A DNA stretch of 64,000 nucleotides from Cellulomonas avistercoris (GTDB lineage Bacteria > Actinomycetota > Actinomycetes > Actinomycetales > Cellulomonadaceae), in NCBI RefSeq assembly GCF_014836445.1, contig NZ_JACSQV010000005.1, positions 45,606 through 109,605 on the forward strand, written 5' to 3'. Both the position numbers and the translations under genes were made by a program. Positions 33,375 through 41,376 of this stretch are shown here, in pieces (position 1 is the stretch's first letter; every line of letters starts with the position of its first letter). The notes beneath the pieces are model-generated. The model saw only the letters and a program-made list of their open reading frames with translations, was not told the DNA's origin and searched no databases.

Positions 33375-34665
33375 ACCCGGAGAGCGTCGTCGCCGTCGTG
33401 AGATGGAGCGTGCGGCCCAGGACGGTGGGCAGGGCCCCGGTGCCCAGCCCGCCCCGCCCACGGGGGACGATGCGGCTGCCCCGAGCTCGCGTCGGGCCAT
33501 GCGCAGCCGGCTGGTGACACCACCGGCCGGCACGTCGTCGGCCGGTCCGACGGGCACCCCCGCGTGGTCGTCGGGCGCCGGCCAGCAGCCTGCGCGTCCC
33601 GGCCCCGTCTCCGCCGGCCCGCCCGCGGCGGGCTCGCGCGCGCCGTCCGACGACGGCTCGCGGTCGCGGCGCTCGTACCGCGACTCGGCGCTCGACCCGA
33701 CCTCGGCCCCGCGTGCGGCGACGCCGCCCGCGGCACCGCCGGCTGCCCGTCCCGCCGCCCGTCCGGTCACCGCCTCGGCGCCCGCGCCCCGGCCGGCGAC
33801 CTCCCCGGCACCCCCGCGGTCGGCACCCGCGCCGTCTCCCCGGCCGGCGCCCGCGCCGCCGACCCCACCCGTCTCGTCCGACTGGGGCGCGCGGGGTCAG
33901 GCCGCACCCGACCGGCGCGCCGCGTCCCGCCCTGTCGCGGCACCGCAGCCGGCACCCGCCGGCACGTGGGGCCAGCCGTCCGCGGCGCCCGCGCCCGTCG
34001 CGACGCCGCGTCCGGCCGAGGGCACCGGATGGGGTCGTGAGAGCGGACCTGCCCCGTCGACGGGTGCGCCGAGCTGGGCCGGGGGTGCCTCGTCGGCGTC
34101 CGCGGCGCCGCCGCGCACGTCCGCGTGGGGCTCGGGGACGTCGGCACCGCCGGCGGGTCCCGCCCCGGCCGCGTGGACACCGTCCTCGCCGGCGCAGGCA
34201 CCTGCCGCGGCACCGTCGGTCACCTCGTTCCAGTCGTCGGCGCCCAGCGCCCCGTCCCGCCCCGCGCCGTCACCGGTCTGGACGCCGGGCGGCGCTCCGG
34301 CCACAGCGACGCCGGCCGAGCCCGCCGCCACGCAGGCACCGGAGAGCGAGCGGTCGCCGGACGCGTGGACGCGTACCCCGGACGCGCCGCCGGCTCCCGA
34401 GCCGGCAGCCCCGCCGTGGGCGGCGTCGCGGGCGGCCGGCGCCGCGCACGACGACGACCTGCACGACGACGACGACGAGGACGACGAGCCGTCGCGCCGT
34501 CTGCACCCGTACACCTGGCTGCACGTGCTGGTGCTGGCGCTCGTGGCGTTCGTCCTCGGCTTCCTCATCATGCTGCTCGTCATCCAGACGCGCTCCGACG
34601 GCACGGGCACCGAGGCCGCGGCCGCGCCTGCGGTCGCGACGGTCTCCGTCGCCGGCCCCGCCTGA
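33367..34665 (+). CDS. Pro/Ala-rich protein with a C-terminal membrane helix
   Basis: 432 residues not assignable to a family. A basic head ([12 protein letters not shown]) leads into about 350 residues of Pro/Ala/Ser-rich disorder, a run of acidic residues ([13 protein letters not shown]), then one membrane helix (about 388-412, [19 protein letters not shown]) and a 20-residue tail. No enzyme domain is visible. The arrangement suggests a cytoplasmic tether on the membrane. It starts inside the last codons of nadD (ATGAGTGA overlap), placing it in the nadD-rsfS operon, where other actinobacteria often carry an LCP-family gene that is absent here. Confidence 0.75.
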   Translation: MSEPGERRRRREMERAAQDGGQGPGAQPAPPTGDDAAAPSSRRAMRSRLVTPPAGTSSAGPTGTPAWSSGAGQQPARPGPVSAGPPAAGSRAPSDDGSRSRRSYRDSALDPTSAPRAATPPAAPPAARPAARPVTASAPAPRPATSPAPPRSAPAPSPRPAPAPPTPPVSSDWGARGQAAPDRRAASRPVAAPQPAPAGTWGQPSAAPAPVATPRPAEGTGWGRESGPAPSTGAPSWAGGASSASAAPPRTSAWGSGTSAPPAGPAPAAWTPSSPAQAPAAAPSVTSFQSSAPSAPSRPAPSPVWTPGGAPATATPAEPAATQAPESERSPDAWTRTPDAPPAPEPAAPPWAASRAAGAAHDDDLHDDDDEDDEPSRRLHPYTWLHVLVLALVAFVLGFLIMLLVIQTRSDGTGTEAAAAPAVATVSVAGPA

Positions 34666-34733
34666 CGTCTCCCGCACCACCCGCGGCGTCGCACCACCCG
34701 GTCGACGCCGTCCCCACGACACGAGGAGCCCAT

Positions 34734-35117
34734 GTGCCTGCGAGCACCCGCGCGATCGAGCTGGCCCACGCGGCAGCGCGCGCCGCTTCCGACCTGAAGG
34801 CGCAGGAGATCATCGCGCTCGACGTGAGCGAGCAGCTGGTCCTGACCGACGTCTTCCTCATCGCCTCCGGCACGAACGAGCGGCAGGTCGGCGGCATCGT
34901 CGACGCCGTCGAGGAGGCCCTGCACCACCTGGGCGCCAAGCCGGTGCGCCGTGAGGGCAAGGCGCAGGGGCGGTGGGTGCTCATCGACTTCGGCGAGATC
35001 GTGGTGCACGTGCAGCACGCCGAGGACCGCGTGTACTACGCGCTCGAGCGGCTCTGGAAGGACTGCCCGCTCATCGAGCTGCCCCCCGAGGAGCGTGGCG
35101 AGCAGGCGGACGCGTGA
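34734..35117 (+). CDS. rsfS: Ribosomal silencing factor RsfS
   Basis: 127 residues. RsfS binds L14 and stops the ribosomal subunits from joining when nutrients are short. The family pattern is clear (LVLTDVFLIASGTNERQVGGI, GRWVLIDFGEIVVHV, YALERLW). GTG 34734 follows GAGGAG by 7 nt; the ATG at 34732 is in another frame. The stop overlaps the start of the phosphatase gene by 4 bp. Confidence 0.96.
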   Translation: MPASTRAIELAHAAARAASDLKAQEIIALDVSEQLVLTDVFLIASGTNERQVGGIVDAVEEALHHLGAKPVRREGKAQGRWVLIDFGEIVVHVQHAEDRVYYALERLWKDCPLIELPPEERGEQADA

Positions 35118-35812
35118 CGCAGCGCCTGCTGCTGTGGCGGCACGCGCGCACCGCGTACAACTCGCAGGCGCGCCTGCAGGGCCAGATCGACATCCCGCTG
35201 GACGAGGTGGGGCACTGGCAGGCCCGGACGTCGGCCGCCCGGTTGGCCGTCCGGCACCGGCCGGTGCGCATCGTCGCCTCGGACCTGACGCGGGCCGTCG
35301 AGACGGCGACGTACCTCAGCCGCGCGCTGGACGTGCCCGTCGAGCTCGACCCCCGGCTGCGTGAGCGGGCGTTCGGAGCCTGGGAGGGCCTGACGGGCCA
35401 GGAGATCGAGGCCGGCTGGCCGGGGGAGTTCGTGGCGTGGCGCGCGGGCGGCGATCCGGCCGGGGTCGGTGCCGAGTCGCGCGCGGACGTGGCAGCACGC
35501 GTGTCCGCGGCGGTGCTCGACCAGGTGGCCCGCACACCGGGTCGGGGCGACGTCGTCATCGTCTCCCACGGTGCGGCGCTGGGCTCGCTCGTGGCGGAGC
35601 TCCTCGGCCAGGCGCCGGCATGGCGCGGCCTGGTCGGCATGCACAACGCCCACTGGGCGGAGATGACGTCGTCGGGCTCGGGTGTCGAGCCCGCCTGGCG
35701 GCTGCTCGGCTACAACATCGGCCCGACCGACGCGTCGGCGGACTGGAACGCCGGCCCGGACCCGGAGCCGGCGGAACAGGACGCGGACGACGCGACCCGC
35801 GACCCCGACTGA
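35114..35812 (+). CDS. Histidine phosphatase (phosphoglycerate mutase-like)
   Basis: A 232-residue branch-1 histidine phosphatase. The catalytic motif reads LLWRHARTAYN, with Ala where RHG is usual; the second His is in VSHGAALG, and the acid residue follows LRERAFGAWEG. Actinobacterial genes at this place next to rsfS are often phosphoglycerate-mutase-like phosphatases acting on sugar phosphates, including glucosyl-3-phosphoglycerate. The substrate here is not determined. It is translationally coupled to rsfS. Confidence 0.88.
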   Translation: MTQRLLLWRHARTAYNSQARLQGQIDIPLDEVGHWQARTSAARLAVRHRPVRIVASDLTRAVETATYLSRALDVPVELDPRLRERAFGAWEGLTGQEIEAGWPGEFVAWRAGGDPAGVGAESRADVAARVSAAVLDQVARTPGRGDVVIVSHGAALGSLVAELLGQAPAWRGLVGMHNAHWAEMTSSGSGVEPAWRLLGYNIGPTDASADWNAGPDPEPAEQDADDATRDPD

Positions 35813-35851
35813 CGGCGCGTTGCACGTCACACGACGATCGCCCGGACGCGA

Positions 35852-35882
35852 TTGGCGCTTCGCCGCTCGTTCGTCCTAGACT
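35852..35882 (+). promoter_or_regulatory. Promoter of the tRNA-Ala gene
   Basis: TTGGCG (35852-35857), 19 nt, TAGACT (35877-35882). The tRNA begins 44 nt downstream. Confidence 0.5.
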
Positions 35883-35925
35883 CTCGGGGCGCCCCCAGGG
35901 GCGTCGAGGTCCGCTCGCGGACCAC

Positions 35926-35998
35926 GGGGCTGTGGCGCAGCTGGTAGCGCACCTGCATGGCATGCAGGGGGTCAGGGGTTCGAATCCCCTCAGCTCCA
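35926..35998 (+). tRNA. tRNA-Ala (anticodon GGC)
   Basis: A 73-nt cloverleaf. The acceptor GGGGCTG (35926-35932) pairs with CAGCTCC (35991-35997) with one G-U. The anticodon stem CCTGC/GCAGG encloses loop ATGGCAT with anticodon GGC, and the T-arm has GGTTCGAATCC. The discriminator is A; CCA is not encoded. It reads GCC/GCU alanine codons, and GCC is abundant here. Confidence 0.95.
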
Positions 35999-36004
35999 CG
36001 TCGT

Positions 36005-36041
36005 ACGAAGCGGGACATCCACCACGGATGTCCCGCTTCGT
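36005..36041 (+). terminator. Terminator after tRNA-Ala
   Basis: Perfect 16-bp inverted repeat 36005-36020 / 36026-36041 with loop ACCAC, 6 nt after the tRNA. It is the strongest simple hairpin terminator in the window; no T-run. Confidence 0.85.
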
Positions 36042-36100
36042 CGTTCGTCGGGGTGGGAGCAGGCGCGGGTGGCCGGGACGTCCCGTCGGCTCTGCTCCCG

Positions 36101-36391
36101 TCAGCGCAGCTGCACGGGGAAGACCTCGGTGCGGGCGACGACGCGGTCACGCTCGGCAGCCAGGTGCACCCGCCGGGGATCGGCCAGGTACCCGTCGAGA
36201 GCCGCACGGTCGGCGAAGCGGTAGACCTGCACCTCGTGCGGGTGCCCGTCGGCGCCGTCGCCGACCACGCGCTGCAGCACCTGCCCGCCGTGGCCCGCGA
36301 CCAGCGCGAGGACGGTGTCCTCGTAGTGCGTCATCGCGTCCTCGTGGCCCGGCGCCGCCCACAGGAGGCAGCACAGCGTGAGCTCGCTCAT
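36101..36391 (-). CDS. Small dimeric alpha/beta-barrel protein (DUF1330/EthD-like)
   Basis: 96 residues of ferredoxin-like pattern: ELTLCCLLWAAPGHEDAMTHYEDTVLALVAGHG, strand-helix-strand, then EVQVYRFADRAALDGYLADPRR. This resembles stress-responsive dimeric barrel proteins of the YCII/EthD/antibiotic-monooxygenase type, which have no fixed function. The start ATG has CAGACT 7 nt upstream. It is monocistronic and divergent from the xylanase. Confidence 0.65.
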   Translation of the reverse strand: MSELTLCCLLWAAPGHEDAMTHYEDTVLALVAGHGGQVLQRVVGDGADGHPHEVQVYRFADRAALDGYLADPRRVHLAAERDRVVARTEVFPVQLR

Positions 36392-36398
36392 GGTGAGC

Positions 36399-36404
36399 AG
36401 TCTG
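36399..36404 (-). promoter_or_regulatory. -10 element of the small barrel protein gene
   Basis: On the minus strand CAGACT, 7 nt before ATG 36391. The same hexamer and spacing recur before the Nudix gene (43463-43468). Confidence 0.4.
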
Positions 36405-36472
36405 CCGTGGTCCGTCGGTCACGCGCAGGGCCGGCGGCGGTGCCTCGTCGCGCCGCCGAGTCGTAGGGTGAT

Positions 36473-36501
36473 TTGACTCCAGTGTGATGATCCAGCACAC
36501 T
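36473..36501 (+). promoter_or_regulatory. Xylanase promoter with overlapping inverted repeat
   Basis: TTGACT (36473-36478), a 17-nt spacer and CACACT (36496-36501). AGTGTG (36481-36486) and CACACT (36496-36501) form a perfect 6-9-6 inverted repeat spanning spacer and -10, a likely repressor site. The predicted leader is about 130 nt. Confidence 0.5.
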
Positions 36502-36635
36502 CGCCGGGCGGCTGCGGCCCGTCGGCGGAAGCCAGCGGGTGCGGCCGTCCGGAAGGCGCGGGCCGCCGGTCCCGACGTGGGGACGCGGTGGACTTCCGAG
36601 GACGTTCCCCGCTTGACGCACGAAGGAGTGCTTCC

Positions 36636-37661
36636 ATGTCCTCTGTCCCCACCCGCACCGCGCACCGGACGCGACGTCCGGTGCGCTCGCTGATCGGCGC
36701 CGTCGCCGTCGGCGCGCTGCTGGCAGGCGGTGTCGCCGCCGCCGCCCCCGCGATGGCTGCCACGATCAACAGCAACCAGACCGGCACCAGCGGCGGCTAC
36801 TGGTTCTCGTTCTGGACCGACAGCCCCGGCACCGTGTCGTCCGGCATGAACGACGGCGGCAACTACACGACGAACTGGCAGAACACGGGCAACTTCGTCA
36901 TCGGCAAGGGCTGGTCCAAGGGCGACAGCTCCAAGGTGGTGTCCTACTCGGGGTCGTTCAACCCGTCCGGCAACGCCTACCTGACGCTCTACGGGTGGAC
37001 CAACGGTCCGCTCATCGAGTACTACATCGTCGACTCGTGGGGCACCTACCGCCCGACCGGGACGTTCAAGGGCACCGTCACGAGTGACGGCGGCACCTAC
37101 GACATCTACGAGACGACGCGCGTCAACGCCCCCTCGATCGAGGGGAACAGCTCGACGTTCAAGCAGTTCTGGTCGGTCCGCCAGCAGAAGCGCGTCGGCG
37201 GCACCATCACCGCCGGCAACCACTTCTCCGCGTGGGCGTCCAAGGGCATGCAGCTGGGCAACCACAACTACATGATCCTGGCGACCGAGGGCTACCAGTC
37301 CTCCGGCAGCTCGAACATCACGATGTCGGCGGGCTCGGGCGGCGGCGGCAACACCGGCGGCGGCAACACGGGCGGTGGGAACACCGGTGGTGGCAACACC
37401 GGCGGCGGCACCGGGTCGTGCACCGCGACCGCGACCAAGGCCGAGAGCTGGGGCGACCGGTTCAACGTCACGTACACGGTCTCGGGCAAGTCGAACTGGT
37501 CCGTCACGGTCTACCCGAGCAACGGGCAGTCGATCCAGAGCTCGTGGGGTGCCAACCGCAACGGCAACACCTTCACGCCCAACGGCTCGAACAGCTTCGG
37601 CGTGACGTACTACAAGGGCAGCAACAACGTCGACTGGACGCCCACCGGCGTCTGCTCGTAG
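36636..37661 (+). CDS. Secreted GH11 endo-1,4-beta-xylanase with CBM2-like domain
   Basis: 341 residues. A signal peptide (about 1-41, basic head then a hydrophobic core ending PAMAA) exports it. The GH11 catalytic domain (about 42-230) has nucleophile E128 in GPLIEYYIV and acid/base E218 in [11 protein letters not shown] Gly/Asn/Thr linker of GGGNT repeats (about 235-260) leads to a C-terminal cellulose-binding-like module (262-341) bracketed by Cys residues. That module is about 80 residues, short for CBM2. Start ATG 36636 follows AAGGAG by 7 nt. It cleaves plant xylan outside the cell and is typical of Cellulomonas. Confidence 0.95.
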   Translation: MSSVPTRTAHRTRRPVRSLIGAVAVGALLAGGVAAAAPAMAATINSNQTGTSGGYWFSFWTDSPGTVSSGMNDGGNYTTNWQNTGNFVIGKGWSKGDSSKVVSYSGSFNPSGNAYLTLYGWTNGPLIEYYIVDSWGTYRPTGTFKGTVTSDGGTYDIYETTRVNAPSIEGNSSTFKQFWSVRQQKRVGGTITAGNHFSAWASKGMQLGNHNYMILATEGYQSSGSSNITMSAGSGGGGNTGGGNTGGGNTGGGNTGGGTGSCTATATKAESWGDRFNVTYTVSGKSNWSVTVYPSNGQSIQSSWGANRNGNTFTPNGSNSFGVTYYKGSNNVDWTPTGVCS

Positions 37662-37668
37662 TCGTCGT

Positions 37669-37700
37669 GCGCGGGGGCGTCGGGGCTGCGGCCCCCGCGC
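37669..37700. terminator. Terminator between xylanase and the convergent small gene
   Basis: GCGCGGGGGC (37669-37678) pairs with GCCCCCGCGC (37691-37700); the loop can fold further. It can serve both strands. Confidence 0.6.
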
Positions 37701-37720
37701 CCCCGCGGTGCGCCCGGGCG

Positions 37721-37957
37721 TCAGGGTGCGGCGGCGGCCGGCGGTGCGGCCGGGTCCTCGCTGCTCGCGCGCCCGGCGACGAACGCGTCGAGGGCGGGGC
37801 CCTGCGCCCGCACGCAGTCCACGAGCTCGTCGCCCGTGCACGTCCACAGGCCCACGGTGATGTGGTCACCGTCACGCTCGAGCACGCGCCACACCGCGCC
37901 CGAGTCCTCCCACCGGCGCAGCACCGCGACGGCGTCCTGCGGTGCGTGCGTCGTCAC
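37721..37957 (-). CDS. 78-residue protein coupled to the MarR gene
   Basis: A small soluble protein with no recognised domain. The N-terminal half (DAVAVLRRWEDSGAVWRVLERDGDHITVGLW) looks like a compact helix plus beta-strands; the tail is Pro/Ala. Start GTG 37957 overlaps the MarR stop (GTGA), so both are made together. Small partners after MarR genes can be effectors or targets; nothing here proves which. Confidence 0.7.
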   Translation of the reverse strand: MTTHAPQDAVAVLRRWEDSGAVWRVLERDGDHITVGLWTCTGDELVDCVRAQGPALDAFVAGRASSEDPAAPPAAAAP

Positions 37958-38454
37958 GTGCGCCCGACCTCGTCCAGCGGCGGGGTGAGTCGCCCCTCCG
38001 GGTCGAGCCGCTTGAGCATCGTGCGGGTCAGGTCCTCGAGCCGGTGGACCTGCTCGGGCGTCAGGGCGTCGAGGACCAGGGCGCGGGCCGTCTCGACGTG
38101 GCCCGGAGCGGTGCGCACGACCAGGTCCCACCCGTCCTGCGTCAGGTGCGCGTTGGTCGCGCGACGGTCGTCGGGGCACGGTGCGCGCTCGACCAGCCCG
38201 CGGTCCTCGAGGCGGCGCACGACGTGCGACAGGCGGGGGAGCGTCGCGTTGGTGCGCCGGGCGAGGTCGGACATGCGCAACGTCCGCCGCGAGGCCTCGG
38301 ACAGCATCGCGAGCACCTGGTACTCGAAGTGCGTGAGTCCCGCGTCCTGCTGCAGCTGGGAGTCGAGCTGCGCGGGCAGGAGCTCGGCCACGGCCACGAG
38401 GCCCAGCCAGGCGCGCAGCTCGTCGGGTGTCAGCCAGCGGGTCTCGGGGGGCAC
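37954..38454 (-). CDS. MarR-family transcriptional regulator
   Basis: 166 residues with the winged-helix MarR fold: THFEYQVLAMLSEA, RMSDLARRTNATLPRLSHVVRRLEDRGLVER (helix-turn-helix and wing) and DDRRATNAHLT. Family members are dimeric repressors released by small ligands. Start GTG 38454. A near-perfect palindrome lies 20 bp upstream (38474-38489), so autoregulation is likely. Its only co-transcribed gene is the 78-residue partner. Confidence 0.9.
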   Translation of the reverse strand: MPPETRWLTPDELRAWLGLVAVAELLPAQLDSQLQQDAGLTHFEYQVLAMLSEASRRTLRMSDLARRTNATLPRLSHVVRRLEDRGLVERAPCPDDRRATNAHLTQDGWDLVVRTAPGHVETARALVLDALTPEQVHRLEDLTRTMLKRLDPEGRLTPPLDEVGRT

Positions 38455-38473
38455 GGCACCATGCTACCTCAAC

Positions 38474-38489
38474 AGTTGACGCGACAACT
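38474..38489. promoter_or_regulatory. Probable MarR operator
   Basis: AGTTGACGCGACAACT: AGTTG and CAACT around the palindromic CGCG; 14 of 16 positions are symmetric. It lies 20 bp upstream of the MarR start codon. Confidence 0.6.
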
Positions 38490-38575
38490 TGGATGAGGAG
38501 CTCTCGTCATCCGCGGGGGGGCTCCGGGACCGCCCACCCGTCGGTCGCCCTCACCGAGCACGACCGGAAGTCAAC

Positions 38576-38581
38576 TACCTT
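38576..38581 (+). promoter_or_regulatory. -10 element of ppc
   Basis: TACCTT, 6 nt before GTG 38588. Confidence 0.5.
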
Positions 38582-38587
38582 TCTCCC

Positions 38588-41263
38588 GTGAGTGAAGCGG
38601 AGATCGGGTCGGACGTCCCTCGCGGCGTCGTCAGCCATGAGGTACCGGAGCTCCTGCGCAACGACGTCCGGCTGCTCGGCGAGCTGCTCGGCCGCGTGCT
38701 GCGCGACGCCGGTGGGGAGGACCTGCTCGAGGACGTCGAACGCCTGCGCGAGCTGGCGATCGCGTCGCACAGCGAGCCGAACGGCCATGCGCTGGACGAG
38801 GCCGAGGCGCTGGTCGCGGGGTTCAGCCACGCGCGCGCCGAGCAGGTGGCACGTGCCTTCACCTGCTACTTCCACCTGGCCAACCTGGCCGAGGAGTACC
38901 ACCGGGTGCGCGTGCTGCGCGACCGCGAGTCGCGGCTCTCGCCGCACGAGCTCGCGCCCGACGACTCGCTGCCCGCCGCGTACCAGCAGCTGGTCAGCGA
39001 GGTCGGCGAGGAGACGGCACGCGAGCGCCTGCGCGACCTCGAGTTCCGGCCGGTGTTCACGGCGCACCCGACCGAGGCCCGCCGTCGCGCGGTCTCCCGG
39101 TCGATCCGTCGTGTCGCCGAGCTCGTCGCCGAGCGGGACACGCTGAACATCGGCGGCACCAGCCTCGCCGAGAACGAGCGGCGGCTCCTGGCCGAGATCG
39201 ACACGCTGTGGCGGACGTCACCCCTGCGTGCCGAGAAGCCCACCGTGCTCGACGAGGTCGCCACGGTGCTCTCGATCTTCGACGCCACGCTCGCCGACGT
39301 CCTGCCCACGGTGTACCGCCGCCTCGACGACTGGCTCCTCGAGGACGCGGCCGGCACCACCACGCCCGCGGTGAGCCCGTTCGCGCGGCTCGGGTCGTGG
39401 ATCGGCGGGGACCGCGACGGCAACCCCAACGTCACGGCCGAGGTCACCCGCGCGGCGGCCGCCATGGCGTCCGAGCACGCGCTCGGCGCGCTGCTGGCAT
39501 CGGCCCGCCGCACGGCCGACTGCCTCACGCTCGACGCCGCGGGGACGCCCCCGTCGGCCGAGCTCGGCGCGCTGTGGCAGCGCCAGCGCTCGCTGTCGGA
39601 CGCGATCACGTCGCGGATCGCCGGCTCCGCGCCGAACGAGCCGCACCGCCGCGCGCTGCTCGGCATCGTCGAGCGCATCGCGGCCACCCGTCGGCGCGAC
39701 GCCGACCTGGCGTACGCGAACGCCGACGAGCTCGAGAAGGACCTGCTGATCGTGCAGGACTCGCTGCGGGCCGCCGGCGCCCGCCGGGCCGCCTTCGGCG
39801 ACCTGCAGCGGCTCATCTGGCAGGTGCAGACCTTCGGCTTCCACCTCGCCGAGCTCGAGGTGCGCCAGCACTCCCAGGTGCACGCCGCGGCGCTGGCCGA
39901 CATCGACGCCCACGGCATCGACGGCGACCTGCAGCCCATGACGCTCGAGGTGCTCGACACGTTCCGGGCGCTCGGCACCGTGCAGCGACGGTTCGGGGTC
40001 GCCGCGGCGCGCCGCTACATCGTGTCCTTCACGCAGTCGCCCGAGCACCTGCCGGCCGTGTACCGCCTCGCCGACCTGGCGTTCGGTGGTCCCGAGCACG
40101 CGCCGGTCATCGACGCCATCCCGCTGTTCGAGACGTTCGCCGACCTGCAGAACAGCGTCGACCTGCTCGACGCCGCGCTCGAGCACCCGCGCGTGCAGGA
40201 GCGTCTGGCGGCCAACGGCCGGCGCGTCGAGGTCATGCTCGGGTACTCCGACTCCTCGAAGGACGTCGGCCCGTTGTCCGCGACGCTCGCGCTCGACGAC
40301 GCCCAGCGGCGCATCGCCGACTGGGCCAAGCGCAACGACATCGTCCTGACGCTCTTCCACGGCCGCGGTGGCGCCCTCGGGCGCGGCGGCGGCCCCGCGA
40401 ACCGCGCCGTCCTGGCGCAGCCGCCGGGCTCCGTCGACGGCCGCTTCAAGCTGACCGAGCAGGGCGAGGTCATCTTCGCCCGCTACGGGGACCCGGACAT
40501 CGCGACCCGGCACATCGAGCAGGTCACGGCGGCCACGCTGCTCGCCGACGCGCCGAGCGTCGTGCGGCGCAACGACGAGGCGGCCGCCCGGTTCGCCGAT
40601 CTCGCGTCCCGCCTCGACGTGGCCTCGCGCGAGCACTTCCACCGCCTGGTGCGTGCCGACGGGTTCCCCTCGTGGTTCGCGCAGGTCACGCCGCTCGAGG
40701 AGATCGGGCTGCTCCCGATCGGGTCGCGGCCGGCACGACGCGGGCTGTCGGTCTCGTCGCTCGACGACCTGCGCGCGATCCCGTGGGTCTTCTCGTGGTC
40801 CCAGGCGCGCATCAACCTGGCCGGCTGGTACGGCCTGGGCACCGCACTGGCGGCCATCGGGGACGTCGAGGAGCTGCGCGCCGCGTACGCCGAGTGGCCG
40901 CTGTTCGCGACCATCATCGACAACGTCGAGATGTCGCTGGCCAAGACCGACGAGCGCATCGCCGCGCGCTACCTCGCGCTCGGCGACCGGGACGACCTCG
41001 CCCAGCTCGTCCTCGACGAGATGCGGCTGACGCGGCAGTGGGTGCTCGCGACGACCGGCAGCACGGACGTCCTGTCCCGGCGTCGGATCCTGGGACGTGC
41101 CGTCCAGCTGCGCAGCCCCTACGTCGACGCGCTGTCCCTGCTGCAGCTGCGCGCCCTGCGCGGCCTGCGGACCGGTCAGGAGCAGGCGTCGACCGACGAC
41201 CTGCAGCGGCTGCTCCTGCTCACCGTCAACGGCGTCGCGGCGGGCCTGCAGAACACCGGCTGA
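38588..41263 (+). CDS. ppc: Phosphoenolpyruvate carboxylase
   Basis: An 891-residue anaplerotic enzyme that makes oxaloacetate from phosphoenolpyruvate and bicarbonate. The first active-site motif VFTAHPTEARRR (catalytic His) is about residue 160; the second region has LGYSDSSKDVGPLSAT and FHGRGGALGRGGGP, and the C-terminus ends in the family-typical Asn-Thr-Gly. GTG 38588 has TACCTT 6 nt upstream and gives normal length. It is monocistronic with a strong terminator. It is divergent from the MarR gene, which may or may not control it. Confidence 0.97.
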   Translation: MSEAEIGSDVPRGVVSHEVPELLRNDVRLLGELLGRVLRDAGGEDLLEDVERLRELAIASHSEPNGHALDEAEALVAGFSHARAEQVARAFTCYFHLANLAEEYHRVRVLRDRESRLSPHELAPDDSLPAAYQQLVSEVGEETARERLRDLEFRPVFTAHPTEARRRAVSRSIRRVAELVAERDTLNIGGTSLAENERRLLAEIDTLWRTSPLRAEKPTVLDEVATVLSIFDATLADVLPTVYRRLDDWLLEDAAGTTTPAVSPFARLGSWIGGDRDGNPNVTAEVTRAAAAMASEHALGALLASARRTADCLTLDAAGTPPSAELGALWQRQRSLSDAITSRIAGSAPNEPHRRALLGIVERIAATRRRDADLAYANADELEKDLLIVQDSLRAAGARRAAFGDLQRLIWQVQTFGFHLAELEVRQHSQVHAAALADIDAHGIDGDLQPMTLEVLDTFRALGTVQRRFGVAAARRYIVSFTQSPEHLPAVYRLADLAFGGPEHAPVIDAIPLFETFADLQNSVDLLDAALEHPRVQERLAANGRRVEVMLGYSDSSKDVGPLSATLALDDAQRRIADWAKRNDIVLTLFHGRGGALGRGGGPANRAVLAQPPGSVDGRFKLTEQGEVIFARYGDPDIATRHIEQVTAATLLADAPSVVRRNDEAAARFADLASRLDVASREHFHRLVRADGFPSWFAQVTPLEEIGLLPIGSRPARRGLSVSSLDDLRAIPWVFSWSQARINLAGWYGLGTALAAIGDVEELRAAYAEWPLFATIIDNVEMSLAKTDERIAARYLALGDRDDLAQLVLDEMRLTRQWVLATTGSTDVLSRRRILGRAVQLRSPYVDALSLLQLRALRGLRTGQEQASTDDLQRLLLLTVNGVAAGLQNTG

Positions 41264-41275
41264 CCGCACCGCACG

Positions 41276-41321
41276 AGGACGCCCCGGACCGGGCGGTCGA
41301 CCGTCCGGTGCGGGGCGTCCT
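41276..41321 (+). terminator. Terminator of ppc
   Basis: A long interrupted stem: AGGACGCCCCG (41276-41286) with CGGGGCGTCCT (41311-41321), continued inside by ACCGG/CCGGT and CGG/CCG around a TCGA loop. Confidence 0.85.
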
Positions 41322-41376
41322 GCGTCGTCGTCGGTGCAGGGCTGGCTGCCGCGGTGGTTTAGGTGCCGCGGCCGCC

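Noticed and set aside
35821..35925. A second RNA gene upstream of tRNA-Ala
   Set aside because: The stretch contains a promoter and a small GC hairpin (around 35886-35904) but no cloverleaf or known RNA fold.
37339..37412. GGCGGCGGCAACACC-type tandem repeats as a possible CRISPR or satellite
   Set aside because: They encode the GGGNT linker of the xylanase in frame and have no spacers.
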